Part shown: in pieces, positions 1 through 10,173 of the stretch
Layout: each line of letters begins with the position of its first letter
How positions within the stretch are numbered: position 1 is the first letter of the stretch
Origin: Symsagittifera roscoffensis
Lineage: Eukaryota; Xenacoelomorpha; Acoela; Convolutidae
Assembly: GCF_963678635.1 (NCBI RefSeq)
Contig: NC_087071.1
Span: 11,793,088-11,857,087, forward strand
DNA length: 64,000 bases
Reading direction: 5' to 3'
Notes under the pieces: model-generated
Databases searched by the model: none
What the model saw: the letters and a program-made list of their open reading frames with translations, nothing else
What the model was told of the DNA's origin: nothing
Made by a program: the position numbers and the translations under genes

Positions 1-1269
1 GGTACTCGCGACAAAAACGACGGGAACGAGGTGGTGGACGATTGCGACCTGCCACTGGATCTGGAGTTGACTGAGCGAGTAGAGGCGGACGATGAAACTC
101 TACCTTATGCCGAAGAAGACTGGGACTGCCCGGAACAAATTGAAATTGACAAAGGAATACAGCCTGATTTTCCTCTCACCATGGAAACACGCCAGAGCAA
201 AAGAGGAAAAAACAAACAGAAATACAATCCGTATGGCGAGGATTTCGTTGTAGACAGGATAGTTGTAAGTGACGTCATGGACTCGCTAGTGGGACTGGAT
301 GAAGTGGCGGTGCTAGAAGAAATCGACTTGGTCAATGATATGGATCAGGATTGGATCGATGATCGATCAGAACCGGAGGTGGAGTTCGAACCAGAAGCGG
401 AACAGACTCCTGAGCAAGAACTAACGAACTTGCGCGTGCTCGAATGGCTCCATGACCTGCCGACAGATCCAAAAGAAACGATCCTGACGATTCAGGACGT
501 CGATAAGGACGGCATCAAATACATCAGTCGTGACAATACCGAGTCCAACTGGGTCGCACCAGATGGTCCTCTACGTGTTCCACAATCCAACCTCGATCTC
601 CTAGACTTTGGGCGATCGACGGAGACGTCGATGGATATTTTTGTCCGGGGAGTGGGGGTAGGACTCACCCACAGGACTCACCCACACCGAAATAGGACTC
701 ACCCACACCGAAAATCTCATAATAAAAAAATTGAAATCGGCAAGAGAAACCGGAGAACTGAAAACGGAAGGCGAAAATGCTAAAAGGCCACCATTCGGAC
801 GAATTTTTGAATCTTACTTTGATCTACCGAACCATTATTCAAGCCACATCGTTATAACAGACAGCGATTTCATACTTACGGAACGTACATGTGCCATAGC
901 GATAACGGCGGATGTAAGCTTCAAAACAGCACTAGCAGCTGACTTTAAGAGAGAGTACAAGAATATCGAGTTTTTATGGAAACAGAGGCCTGGTGTAGGA
1001 GGAATGATAGCGTTGCCCCCTGTCGCATCACAGATACCAGGGAAATATTTGTGTTTTTTGGTTACGAAGGCTACTGATAGGCAACACGTAAATCCAGAGA
1101 GCTTGGTATTGGCCTTGACTCGACTTAGGGATTTCCTGGTTGAGAGAGGTGTGACCCCAATAGAGGGAAGCTATACCCGAGAGACTTGTACGCCCTTGTG
1201 CATGTGATATTTTCAGAAACTGACATAGAAGTTTACTTACATAAGAAATACTATCTGAGTATATGCTAG
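1..1269 (+). pseudogene. Element C gag-pol C-terminal end (post-integrase region and macrodomain-like domain), frameshifted
   Basis: Frame 1 is open from base 1 to a stop at 781-783 and matches the tail of ORF1 of elements A and B, about residues 2515-2935. The shared landmarks are a YNPYGEDF-type motif near 225-243 and the segment FVRGVGVGLTH at 640-672. A 13-bp unit beginning AGGACTCACCCAC occurs three times at about 660-712 where A and B have one copy; the extra 34 bp shift the frame. The macrodomain-like part then continues in another frame (731-1207). A second disruption near 1150 shifts it again, and the homologous end of the protein reaches a stop at 1267-1269. The loop DPNRGKL of the macrodomain-like domain is still readable near 1153-1173 in the third frame. 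The fragment cannot give a working protein. Confidence 0.8.
643..662 (+). promoter_or_regulatory. Internal polypurine module of element C
   Basis: The sequence GTCCGGGGAGTGGGGGTAGG follows a T-rich stretch and a GACGTCGAT motif, exactly as at 18367-18386 in element A and 42847-42866 in element B. The first 11 bases recur just upstream of this element's 3' LTR (30173-30183). It is preserved although the surrounding coding sequence has diverged, and the tandem duplication that broke the ORF begins at its 3' end. Confidence 0.5.
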
Positions 1270-1725
1270 GAAATGCATTCAGCGGTAAGTGGTTTTTATT
1301 AAGTTAACTTGACAGAGATTAGGATTAAGTTTTAGGTTAGGATTAAGTTTCATGTTAGTAGGTGATAGTGTAGATATGTGATGTTTATGTGTCATGTTAT
1401 TGTTATGATATGTTTTATGTTTTGTGTCATAAAGGACCTGGAGTACTCCAGGTCATCAAGGTGACAGCGCTCATTTGTGCTACCCTGACGCAGATACAGG
1501 TGGACGATCCACCCTGGTCCTAGAATTTTAAATCAGAGTTGAAAAAGAGAATTCCAATGAAGAGTTTTAAAGAGTTGAATGATGTGCAATCCAAAAATGA
1601 TGGTTTTAAGTCGCGAATTGTTTTTTAGATCTTTGATTGATCGGAAATTGTTTACTGAATAAACTGAATCAGACGAAACAGAAAGAAATTACACGACACG
1701 ACAACAAGAATCAAAACGATAAGAA
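1270..1725 (+). other. Inter-ORF spacer of element C
   Basis: This non-coding gap separates the gag-pol remnant from the ORF2 remnant and corresponds to the 0.5 kb gap in A and B. It contains a short direct repeat (TTAGGATTAAGTTT at about 1320 and 1342) and a T-rich run ending in TTTTTTAG near 1622-1629 that could be a splice acceptor for ORF2. The 20-bp repeat found here in A and B is absent. I see no gene. Confidence 0.5.
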
Positions 1726-4700
1726 ATGGGTGACACGAACGAACTCATGGAATTCCTCTCAGCGAGTCTAGGAGCGACTCTAGACGAGATCTATCAGCGG
1801 CTGATCGATTGTGATTTTACACGAGAAGACCCGGGGCTGGCGATGTTTGTGGTCGCGCTCCTGAATGCACTAGGACGAGAGGGTCGAGGGAATCGCCCTA
1901 CGGAAGTCGTGTTGATGTTGGCCTTCGGTGAGTCCGGGACCGCCGAGAGAGGTCGAAACCGACTGATGAGATGGCGGCGGGGAGAAATGTCTGGCCACGA
2001 CTTGGCTCGTGAGCCAGGACTAGGTGAACAAAGGGACCACCGGCTAGGTGAGATGCCCTTACCCGTCCAACCTGCGCAGCCACTAATCGGAGCGAAGAGA
2101 CAACGTGATGGGCCAGGCCCGTCACATTCGGTCGACTCTCCAACAGCTGCTCCACCTCCGAAGAGAGTGAGGGTGAGTGAGATAGAGATCCAGACGTCGG
2201 AGACGATTGAGACACTGGAGAAGAAGGAGAGAGGTCAGAGTGAGCTGTGTGCCAAACTTCAAGAGTATAGGGCGATAGCTCGAGAGAGACGAATGGAAGA
2301 AGAAATATGAAGATCTGCAGGTGGCCTACAAGGAGGATGTTGTTGGGAGTCACATCTCCCATCATTGCCCCTCGCATCGGAGCAGCTCGTGACGCAGAGA
2401 AGAGAATGTTGAAGTGGAGTGAAGGGATGGAGCCGCGTTTCATCAGCTGGAATGCTGCAGCCGTGCACACGTTTGACTTCACATTTCCTGATGCTTGGAG
2501 CAGGAAAAAGATCAAGGCACTACCTTCCAGGAGACCAGAGGTCTCGGCTGAAACGTGGAACGACGTGTATTCTCCCACAGACGACTTATCAAGACTGAAG
2601 TGGTCAGGAGAAATGAAAGTAGTGATGCTGGAGGTGGCAAGGGAGAGCAGAGGAGGCTCATATTTAACGATAGAGGACCTGGCTCCACATGGCGAGGAGT
2701 TCGTAGAATTCCTGGTGAATGATGAATTGTTCTATCACGTACCGGAGATATGACCGTACCGGCTCGGCCGGATTCGGGCAATGACGCACGACAAGGCCCT
2801 TCGGGACCTAAGCCGAAACCTGATGCAGATGACGACGAATTGATGAATCAGGACGATAACGATGACGACATCGGGGGAAAGACGGAAAAACCGGGTGAGA
2901 CGGATCTAGGAGCGTTGGAGAGGGACTTGCTAGAATACCGGTTCAGTGAAGACGACGATGGGGAATTCGATGTGAATCTATTGCTAATGACGCCATCGTC
3001 TTTCATGTCCCCTACAAAGGAGGCGTCGGCCGGTTTATCCCCGATGGACCCAATGAGCCAGGCTAGAGAATGCCGAAGCAGGGAACCGCAAAAATTGCTC
3101 CATGGATCACCGAGGAGGAGAAAAATCGAAGAGTCAATGAAGATATCCTTCCTGAGTACGTTACCGGAAGAGGAATGGGAGAGATATCAAAGCGAATTAG
3201 AAGGCAAGACAGGAGCAACCTGGAGCCGAGTAAACTTCATGGAGAGTTCATGGGACGTGATACGACGATATGGGACACAGTCCATAATGAAGGTGGGATT
3301 GAATCAACCCATCATGCGTGAGGTCCTAGAGAAAATAGTGAGCTCCATGGAGTCGGATGTTCTGACCGAGTCAGTTACAGAAGACAGTGCCGATGATCAG
3401 CAGGTCACAAAGAAATTACCTGTTAGACGAACCAAAAAAGGGTTGAAGAGACTGAAAGGAAAAACAGGGAGCCGAACCGTGAATCAGAGGGTGGTGAAGT
3501 CGAAAGCCAAGGCAGTGGTGACCTCTCTGATTAGTGCGGGTCGTTCAGGCGAGAGCGGGCAAGGAGATGGTGCGACACCAGCCGGGGGAGAAAAAGAAAA
3601 CCTGATACCCCCTATGCTCTTGGCAGGTCTGACTATAACAGCCACGAGGTCGAAGAAGATGGCGCGAACCCTGGCAGACACTAAGTTAGAAATGGAAATC
3701 ATCAGTCAGTGTGGATCTGGAGGACTTGAAGATTACAGACCCTCGCGAATCAACATGGCCAAGTTGAAACTGGAAGGACAACTCGACGTGGTCGAGTACA
3801 GTCGAATAACTGTGCCGGAATCAGTCCACATGGGAGATCCGGCAGGGGGTTATGTGGAGATGTTGAAAGCGAGGAACTCCGCGAGAGGGCACCTGATGGC
3901 TTGGAGCGAGAAGCGAGTCATGCAGGAATATCTGAAAGGGCTAACGGAGAATTCTAACTTAAATCGGAAAGAATATGGCACGGTAATGTCATCGGAAGCG
4001 AATGAAATTGGATTGGAAAAACTGCTAGAAATTTCTTGGAGGGCGGCCCTCCAGAGATACTTCGATGAGACAATGCATGCACCTGCAACGGTGGCAGCGT
4101 ACCTAGCTCATCCGTGCACGAGAACTGGTCTACAGGTACGAATAGCTTGGTGCTTGATGGGCATCAAGAAGGCGGAGTATGAAGCCAGTAACGATTCGAA
4201 ATCACGGGAACAGGAGCTAGAGTTGATGGAAGCTCTGCGAGCATTGATTTCAAAGGATGATTCTGCGATAGCATGGGCTAAGCGTAAGGATGCCCTTTGC
4301 TTTGTCAGGTTCGTGGTGGATCGTATCCCCACTCTTGTCTTGGGAGAATGTATAAAGATCATTCGGCAAAAGGGAGTGGATTGCGAAAGGAACTTTCTTA
4401 GGGCACTACTAGAATTATATCAGGATATGCCGTTGATTGTACCAAATAGGGAGTCGAATGACATGGAGAGCTACCGCAAGTTGGAAGAAGTGAGAAGATA
4501 TTCCAACAAATAATTGAAAGTGAACCGGGAGTTGATAGAAGCAGTCAGAGGACAAAAAGACTTTGCAACACTAGGGAAACTGAAGTCGTTCCAATATGTG
4601 TCTGGCATACCGGGGATGGCGTATAATCCCTTCGTGAATGAAGAAGCCAGGGAAGCGTACTTCGACTATGAGCAAGTCATAGTGCTCAACTTCTGGGTTG

Positions 4701-6631
4701 AACGGATTAAGGAAATTGGACTGCTGATGGTGGAACAACCCAAGCTGGGAATTATCTTGGAGGAACGAGTGGTCGAACCCTCGATTCCCGAGCTAAAGGG
4801 GCAAGTGAGTTTTGATTGTGGTTCTTGGGACGGTCCCTTGAAAACCAGTCTAGTAGCGATGTGGGAACTCATGAAGCCTTCTTGGTGTCCTCATCCTAAC
4901 GCCGGCTTAATCTGGGACATGACAGCGGATGTCATGTTAGACCGGGATGATGACGCGAGTCTACATGATCTGGCCATGATACACCATCTGCTGGCCATGA
5001 AGTTGACGAAGCGGAAGAGCAATCCATCCACGGAGCTGTCTGAAGAAAGTCCATCGAGCGATTGGTTGAAGCAAGACACATGCTTGGCTCAACAAAGTGG
5101 GATTGAAGGGCATGTTTGCAACTTGGGACACTGCCTGATTACGCTGAGCGAGCAGCATCGACAACTGGCACGATTGTACGGAAGATGGAGCATGTCAGAT
5201 AAGAGTGCCATGGAGTTGGTCGCGGACTGCCATGGGGTGACGGACGTAAACTTGATCACAGCCCTGGGATTTTGTAGCATGACGAGTTCGATAGAATCGC
5301 TTGAGCGCCTGGAGCGTGCCCATGAGCTAGTGACGTCCCTCAGCGTGGAGGTATTCCATGGAGCATTACAGACAGAGCAGAAGATTGGGGGCTGGCGAGA
5401 AGCTCTAGAAAATGAAATGAATCTGAAGGATAGTGAAGCCTATCACAGACCTACTGGTTCAAAATATCTGGTGGGTTCAAGCTCCGCGCCATATTGCAAT
5501 AGTAGGTATCCTACACACATGGTGGTGATGGATGCGAGGACGCAGCAGGTGTTGGTTGACCAACTTTTCTCTGTGCCAAAGTGCGTGAGGTTGGCCAGAA
5601 TGTCAGAAAGGTCATATGACTTGTTGGCAAAGATCTTTCGGGCAGTCCCGAAAAGATCTGAAGGCGAGTTGCAAGAAGTGGTGGGTGAAGAGTTCATGAG
5701 ATGTAACGAAGGTAACGTGAGTGAGTTCCAGAAACAGAAAGCGAGTGGAGCGTTACCCACTGAATTCCCCACCATAGAAGAGAAAGACGATTTACATAGA
5801 ATTCTGATGGAAGTGGAACCGTTGCTGGGAGCCTCAGGGTATCGGACCCGAAGGAACATAGTGAGAACCCATGGGGAGTATCCTTGCCACTGCTTGGCGC
5901 AGACGTTGTGGTACCCCAAACGCGGGAATCTGATCCTAGTATGGGTATGGGACGTGGAGGAGTTGTACTCTACGGGGTTGCCCGATCAGAATCAACAAGT
6001 GTCAATCGTGGTGGTTAGTGCCATGCTGGCAGTGAGATGGTTGTAGGCTAACGCGGACACAAGTGAACAGGAGACGGCCGTGCCGACTCCTGAACAGCTG
6101 AGCAACGTGAAGATGAGTCGTGAATTGGATCTTTTCAGAACCACCTGCAAGGTTCTGAGAATACCTAAAGCCATTGAAAGAATATGGTCAAGGCAAAGAT
6201 TGATGCCTTGGTTCCGTGCAGTAATGACATCATGGATGTATGAACGCGCGAAGCGTCACATGTCGAGGAACACGGAAGCCTATCAATCTTTCCAGCTAGA
6301 TATAGGACCGGGAGCCTATAAGAGAGCTTTCTTGACGCACAGAAACGCGGTCACCACGGCGATGAAGCGAGTAGCTGGAGCGCCTTGTGTAATTGAAGAT
6401 GAAAAGAAAGAGGTCCTAAGAGCTGACCTAGAACGAAATGTGAGCCTATGTCTTCACAACAGCTTTTGCAGGAACCAGGAGCAGAAGGTGAATGTGGACT
6501 TGCTACCTTGTTGCAAACCGAGGCTGTTGGAACAGGAGAGTTGGGGCACGGCCCGCAACTCTATGGACATGTTAGAGAAAGTTCTGGAAGACAGTGACGC
6601 TGAAAATCAGGATGGAGAAGCGATGGAATGA
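1726..6631 (+). pseudogene. Element C ORF2, degraded, missing the SGNH hydrolase region
   Basis: Four blocks match ORF2 of A and B. Positions 1726-2310 give the N-terminal domain (TLDEIYQRL against TLDELYRRL) and the start of the coiled coil. After a frame change near 2285, 2307-2753 resumes at the counterpart of A residue ~1510 (SPIIAP against SPLVVP). From 2750 to 6631 the C-terminal third is in a single frame, interrupted by in-frame stops at 4511-4513 (TAA) and 6044-6046 (TAG). Conserved islands include FQYVSG, PKCVRLARMS, PCHCLAQT and LCLHNSFC. About 1300 residues present in A and B, covering both SGNH-like domains and a hydrophobic stretch, have no counterpart. This may be an internal deletion, or C may descend from a form that never had them. 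The protein is not expressible as it stands. Confidence 0.8.
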
Positions 6632-6915
6632 AGATGATGAACGAAGAGAACAAGTGAAGACGTGAGCGAGAAAAGAAGAGAAGGAGAAAAAACTTGATTG
6701 TCTTTGTGCGTTAAAACTTGAACCAATCAACCAAGTTTGATTATCGAACTTGTTAAACTTTTTGTTTTGATTTAGTTTGGTCAGACCAAACTATAATGTT
6801 GCAATTGTTAAAATTGTTGATTTTGTTGATTTTAGTTATGACTATTTTTGTATGTATATGAGAAACCTAGGTGAGTATATTTACCTATTTATTCACGACT
6901 GAAGTTTTTAACCTG
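6632..6915 (+). other. Element C 3' UTR, first part
   Basis: AT-rich non-coding sequence lies between the ORF2 stop of element C and the insertion point of element A. It is continuous with 29695-30184 on the far side of A. I see no gene in it. Confidence 0.6.
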
Positions 6916-7312
6916 TGTGCCAGTCGGTCATATTTGGAAGTTTGACCTTGAGAAGAGCAGAAAATACTTGATTTTGAAGTGAAATTTAATTTTTCAAAAT
7001 TTCGAAAGGAACATGTCATGCACGATTTTCTCGCGATAACTGAAAATCAGAAAAAGAAATCAGAGCAATTTTAGAACAATTGCGGGGAAGTTGTCAATTA
7101 AAAACGAGTGGGAAATTGCTATTCGCAATTTCCATCATAGTGAACGAGAGTAGAGCTGTCCTACTTGAAATAGAAGACAGAGTATCCCCGAGAGAGCGAT
7201 TACTAAAGTTGGACCAGAGTGAACCTTCAGCGGAAAGGCGGACAACTGGAGTGTCCCAACGGTCCAAGAGAACTCAAATTCTAGAGCATGAACTTATCCT
7301 TGCTGTCCAAAC

Positions 7313-7319
7313 TATAAAA
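7313..7319 (+). promoter_or_regulatory. TATA box of element A LTR
   Basis: TATAAAA lies about 400 bp into the LTR, in the context CAAACTATAAAACATT, and is the likely core promoter. The same bases are in the 3' LTR at 29211-29217. Element B's LTR has ACTGACTGACATT at this place and lacks the box. Confidence 0.6.
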
Positions 7320-7466
7320 CATTAAACTTCTCTTAGTTATTTATTTCTTGAGTTAGTTACTGACTGGATTATTTTCCCAACTCTTGAGAGCGCTGATATG
7401 TGAGTACGAATTTAAATTCTAGAGTGTGTTTTATGATTGTTATGTTGAGGTAAGGCGAGTTTTAGG

Positions 7467-7489
7467 TTGATCCATCTGAAATGGATCAA
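7467..7489 (+). promoter_or_regulatory. Hairpin ahead of the LTR poly(A) signal
   Basis: TTGATCCAT and ATGGATCAA form a perfect 9-bp stem with a 5-nt loop, 13 nt upstream of AATAAA. The hairpin is kept in element B. In the old LTR of element C (30734-30752) one base pair is changed on both sides, preserving pairing. It may shape transcript ends or strand transfer; that role is inferred. Confidence 0.55.
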
Positions 7490-7502
7490 AGTCACACTGT
7501 CT

Positions 7503-7508
7503 AATAAA
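7503..7508 (+). terminator. Poly(A) signal of element A LTR
   Basis: AATAAA lies downstream of the TATA box and the hairpin. It is repeated at 29401-29406 in the 3' LTR, where it would end the genomic transcript. Confidence 0.6.
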
Positions 7509-7807
7509 AAGTAACCTAACGGATTGTTCCAACCCGGTTTTTAACGGCGTTCATGTATTTTGGGTATCTAGAGACCTAAGTATGGGGACGTTTCTAATTC
7601 TAGAGTGGGGGGATATTTTAGTAGTAGCCTTTAAGCTGTAACGGGTCGTAGTCTCATGTCACAAGCGAACCGAACTGGCTCCGACCGTTCTTGAGGTGGG
7701 AAAACACAAGAGATAGTGTCCCTGACCCTTGAGCCAGTGGTTATAGGGCCTATTTTTCTTAAGCCTCATGTGTGACTGCAGTAGACGAATGTTACATAGT
7801 GTTTTTA

Positions 7808-7825
7808 TGGCGCTCCTGGGTGTTT
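7808..7825 (+). promoter_or_regulatory. Candidate primer binding site of element A
   Basis: TGGCGCTCCTGGGTGTTT begins 11 nt inside the LTR end, starts with the expected TGG (complement of a tRNA CCA end) and is the same in element B. It implies a primer tRNA with G before CCA. I could not match it to a specific tRNA, and the 11-nt gap is larger than usual for Ty3-type elements. Confidence 0.4.
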
Positions 7826-8288
7826 ACGACATCAAGACTACGGAGTCGAACCCACTTGAGACAGCTTCGGGCTGAATGCCCATTCTAGAGTACCGGCGGT
7901 ACGGTTCGACAGGAACGTGCAAACCTTCCGGTTGTACCGTGATAGCTTTTTAAGAAAACTCGAGAAAATCTCCTGGTGCGCTCTCCGAACGAGGCTTAGC
8001 TAACCGAGTATAGGGGGGCAACTAGGGGGACAAAAACACGAGCAAAAAGACAAAAAGCAAAACAAAAACCAAAAAAGAATAGAAAAAGGAACAAAAACCA
8101 TAAAACGAAAAAAGACAGTGACTTTGACACCAGATTAGTTGGATCAAACCTTTATATTAATTAAATAGTATACCCATACTGTTTTACAAGTTCGATCGTT
8201 TCGATCAACCTAGCAATTTAAACCAGTAAACTGAATAAAGTGCCCAAAGTGGGGCGTTGTCAAGGGTTTTCAGATAGCTTGGAACTTA

Positions 8289-8550
8289 GCTGGACCAATA
8301 GGAGACTTGACTGGAAGAGGTGACCAGCCGAGTGGGAAAGTGGTTCAGGGACACTTGAGCTGAACCAATAGGAGACTTGACTGGAAGAGGTGACCAGCCG
8401 AGTGGGAAAGTGGTTCAGGGACACTGAGCTGAACCAATAGGAGACTTGACTGGAAGAGGTGACCAGCCGAGTGGGAGAGTGGTTCAGGGACACTTGGCTG
8501 AACCAATAGGAGACTGGACTGGAACAGGTGACCAGTCGAGTGGGAAAGCA
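8289..8550 (+). repeat. Four tandem ~70-bp repeats in element A leader
   Basis: Units start at 8289, 8359, 8428 and 8497 with GCTGRACCAATAGGAGACT and contain GGTGACCAG and GTGGGAAAG. The last unit is divergent and incomplete. Element B has three units at 52925-53112, so copy number differs between otherwise very similar copies. Confidence 0.85.
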
Positions 8551-9406
8551 GCCAAGAAGGATTTGGCAATTCTCGAGTTCTCAAGTTGGGCAGAACGGGT
8601 ATCGTTAGAATCCACATTACATTATAGGAGATAAGTGTAAAATTGGATAAGCGAAATCCCCCAGTTTTGAGGAACGTTTTTACTTGAGCAGGCCTGGAAA
8701 CAGGTCTACGGTTTTCTCTTGAGAGGTTTAGCACCCGGCGCTTAAAGTAATTTTTAGGCTTAAGAAGGGGGGCTAGAAAGGGGGGAGGTTAGAAGGGGGG
8801 CTGGTTAAGTTAGAGGTTGGCGGTTGTAAATTGTAAAAAGGGGGAAATTAGAGTAACTAATTAGTCGACATCGTTGACTTAGTTACATTAGAAATTAACA
8901 CGCGTTGGTAATATTAGGTGGAGATCCAGAATTCAACTCGAGTTAAGACTGGTACGCTGGTTGGTTTGGTAGGGGGGACCGGATATAGACAGCTTTTGTG
9001 ATACCCCATAAGATCACTAGTGGGGGGAGGAAAGCGCGTGGCAATTAGGTACCAGACATTTTTTTTTGGACGAAAGGTAGACATTGGTCACCTTTGAATT
9101 TCAGGTGGGCTCATTTTTCTGTTTTTATTATTTTTCTTACTTAGATTTTTGTTGCATTTTAGTGAGGATTTGTGTTTGGTTTTATACGAACAGGTGATCA
9201 CAAGATACCTGCGCACCTACATTGAAATAGAAACAACCAAAAAGAAGAGGGGGTCAGCATTTGGCTTTTAAGAGAGGGTTTTTGGGAAAATTTTACTAGA
9301 GCTCGAGTGGTGGTACAAGGTACGGTGGTTCAAGAAGACCCTACAACGAGGAAGACACTCCGTGACGAGTATTGGGACAAGACCGAAGAAGTCTTAAAAC
9401 AGAGGG

Positions 9407-9934
9407 TCTTGGGACAGTGGTCTTGGGACAGGGTCTTGGGACAGTGGTCTTGGGACAGGGTCTTGGGACAGTGGTCTTGGGACAGTGGTCTTGGGACAGG
9501 GTCTTGGGACAGTGGTCTTGGGACAGTGGTCTTGGGACAGGGTCTTGGGACAGGGTCTTGGGACAGTGGTCTTGGGACAGGGTCTTGGGACAGTGGTCTT
9601 GGGACAGTGGTCTTGGGACAGGGTCTTGGGACAGGGTCTTGGGACAGGGTCTTGGGACAGTGGTCTTGGGACAGTGGTCTTGGGACAGGGTCTTGGGACA
9701 GTGGTCCTGGGACAGTCTTGGGACAGTGGTCTTGGGACACTAGTCTTGGGACACTAGTCTTGGGACACCAGCCTTGGGACACTGGTCTTGGGACACTACC
9801 CTTGGGACACTAGTCTTGGGATACCAGCCTTGGGACAGTAGTCTTGGGACACTAGCCTTGGGACACTAGTCTTGGGACAGTAGTCTTGGGACACTGGTCT
9901 TGGGACAGTAGTCTTGGGACACTAGTCTTGGGAC
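9407..9934 (+). repeat. TCTTGGGACA minisatellite in element A leader
   Basis: Around 38 units of 13 or 14 bp lie in tandem (TCTTGGGACAGTGG and TCTTGGGACAGGG, shifting to CACTAG/CAGTAG/CACCAG variants after about 9735). Mixed unit lengths keep several frames open on both strands, which creates false ORFs. Element B has a longer version at 51298-52082. Confidence 0.9.
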
Positions 9935-10173
9935 GGTATAGAAATTGAAGTCAAATTACAACAAGTGCGTTTTAAGACAGAATAAGACAAATCGAAATAG
10001 GTAGGGTTAAGACCAAATTAAGGAAAATTTTTCGGAGGTTTTAGAAAGAGAATTGGATAAGGTTTTTAACACGTTGTACAGAGTTTGTTATCACAAAAAA
10101 TATTTTTTTTACCCTTAGAATAGAATCGTGTATATAATAAAATTGTAAATAGAAGCAGTTGTAAATAGAAATA

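Larger units (their letters stand above)
1..6915 (+). mobile_element. Element C (old, broken giant Ty3/gypsy-type element), left part
   Basis: This stretch is a diverged relative of elements A and B. It enters the window inside its gag-pol, followed by a degraded ORF2 and part of its 3' UTR. Element A was inserted at 6915/6916, and C resumes at 29695 and ends with its own 3' LTR at 30185-31067. Frameshifts, in-frame stops and a large internal gap in ORF2 show it is dead. Its 5' LTR and most of pol lie outside the window. Removing A joins 6915 to 29695 with the trinucleotide CTG on both sides. Confidence 0.85.
6916..7796 (+). repeat. Element A 5' LTR
   Basis: It begins TGTGCCAGTC and ends GAATGTTACA. 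Its bounds are set by loss of similarity to 28814-29694 on both sides. It contains a TATAAAA box, a 9-bp hairpin and an AATAAA signal in that order, which suggests U3-R-U5 boundaries near 7340 and 7520. A small ORF (7080-7325) is identical in the 3' LTR but disrupted in element B, so I do not call it a gene. Confidence 0.95.
7797..10173 (+). other. Element A 5' leader (non-coding, repeat-rich)
   Basis: This is 2.4 kb between the LTR and the ORF1 start. It contains the candidate primer binding site, an A-rich stretch (about 8030-8110), four ~70-bp repeats, G-rich tracts around 8760-8840 and a 13/14-bp minisatellite. No long coding region outside the minisatellite is supported. The leader probably carries packaging and translation signals, which I cannot locate more precisely. 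Confidence 0.7.

Noticed and set aside
1318-1360. Telomere-like TTAGG words
   Set aside because: Only two imperfect copies of TTAGGATTAAGTTT; not a telomeric array.
7080-7325. 81-codon frame inside both LTRs of element A
   Set aside because: Identical only because the LTRs are identical. It is disrupted in element B and overlaps the promoter region.
9307-9813. Long overlapping frames on both strands encoding LGQWSWDRV-type repeats (also 51643-52163)
   Set aside because: They are by-products of the 13/14-bp minisatellite, open in several frames at once, and vary between the two copies.
9407-9934. CRISPR-like array
   Set aside because: Units are 13/14 bp with no unique spacers, inside a eukaryotic retroelement leader.
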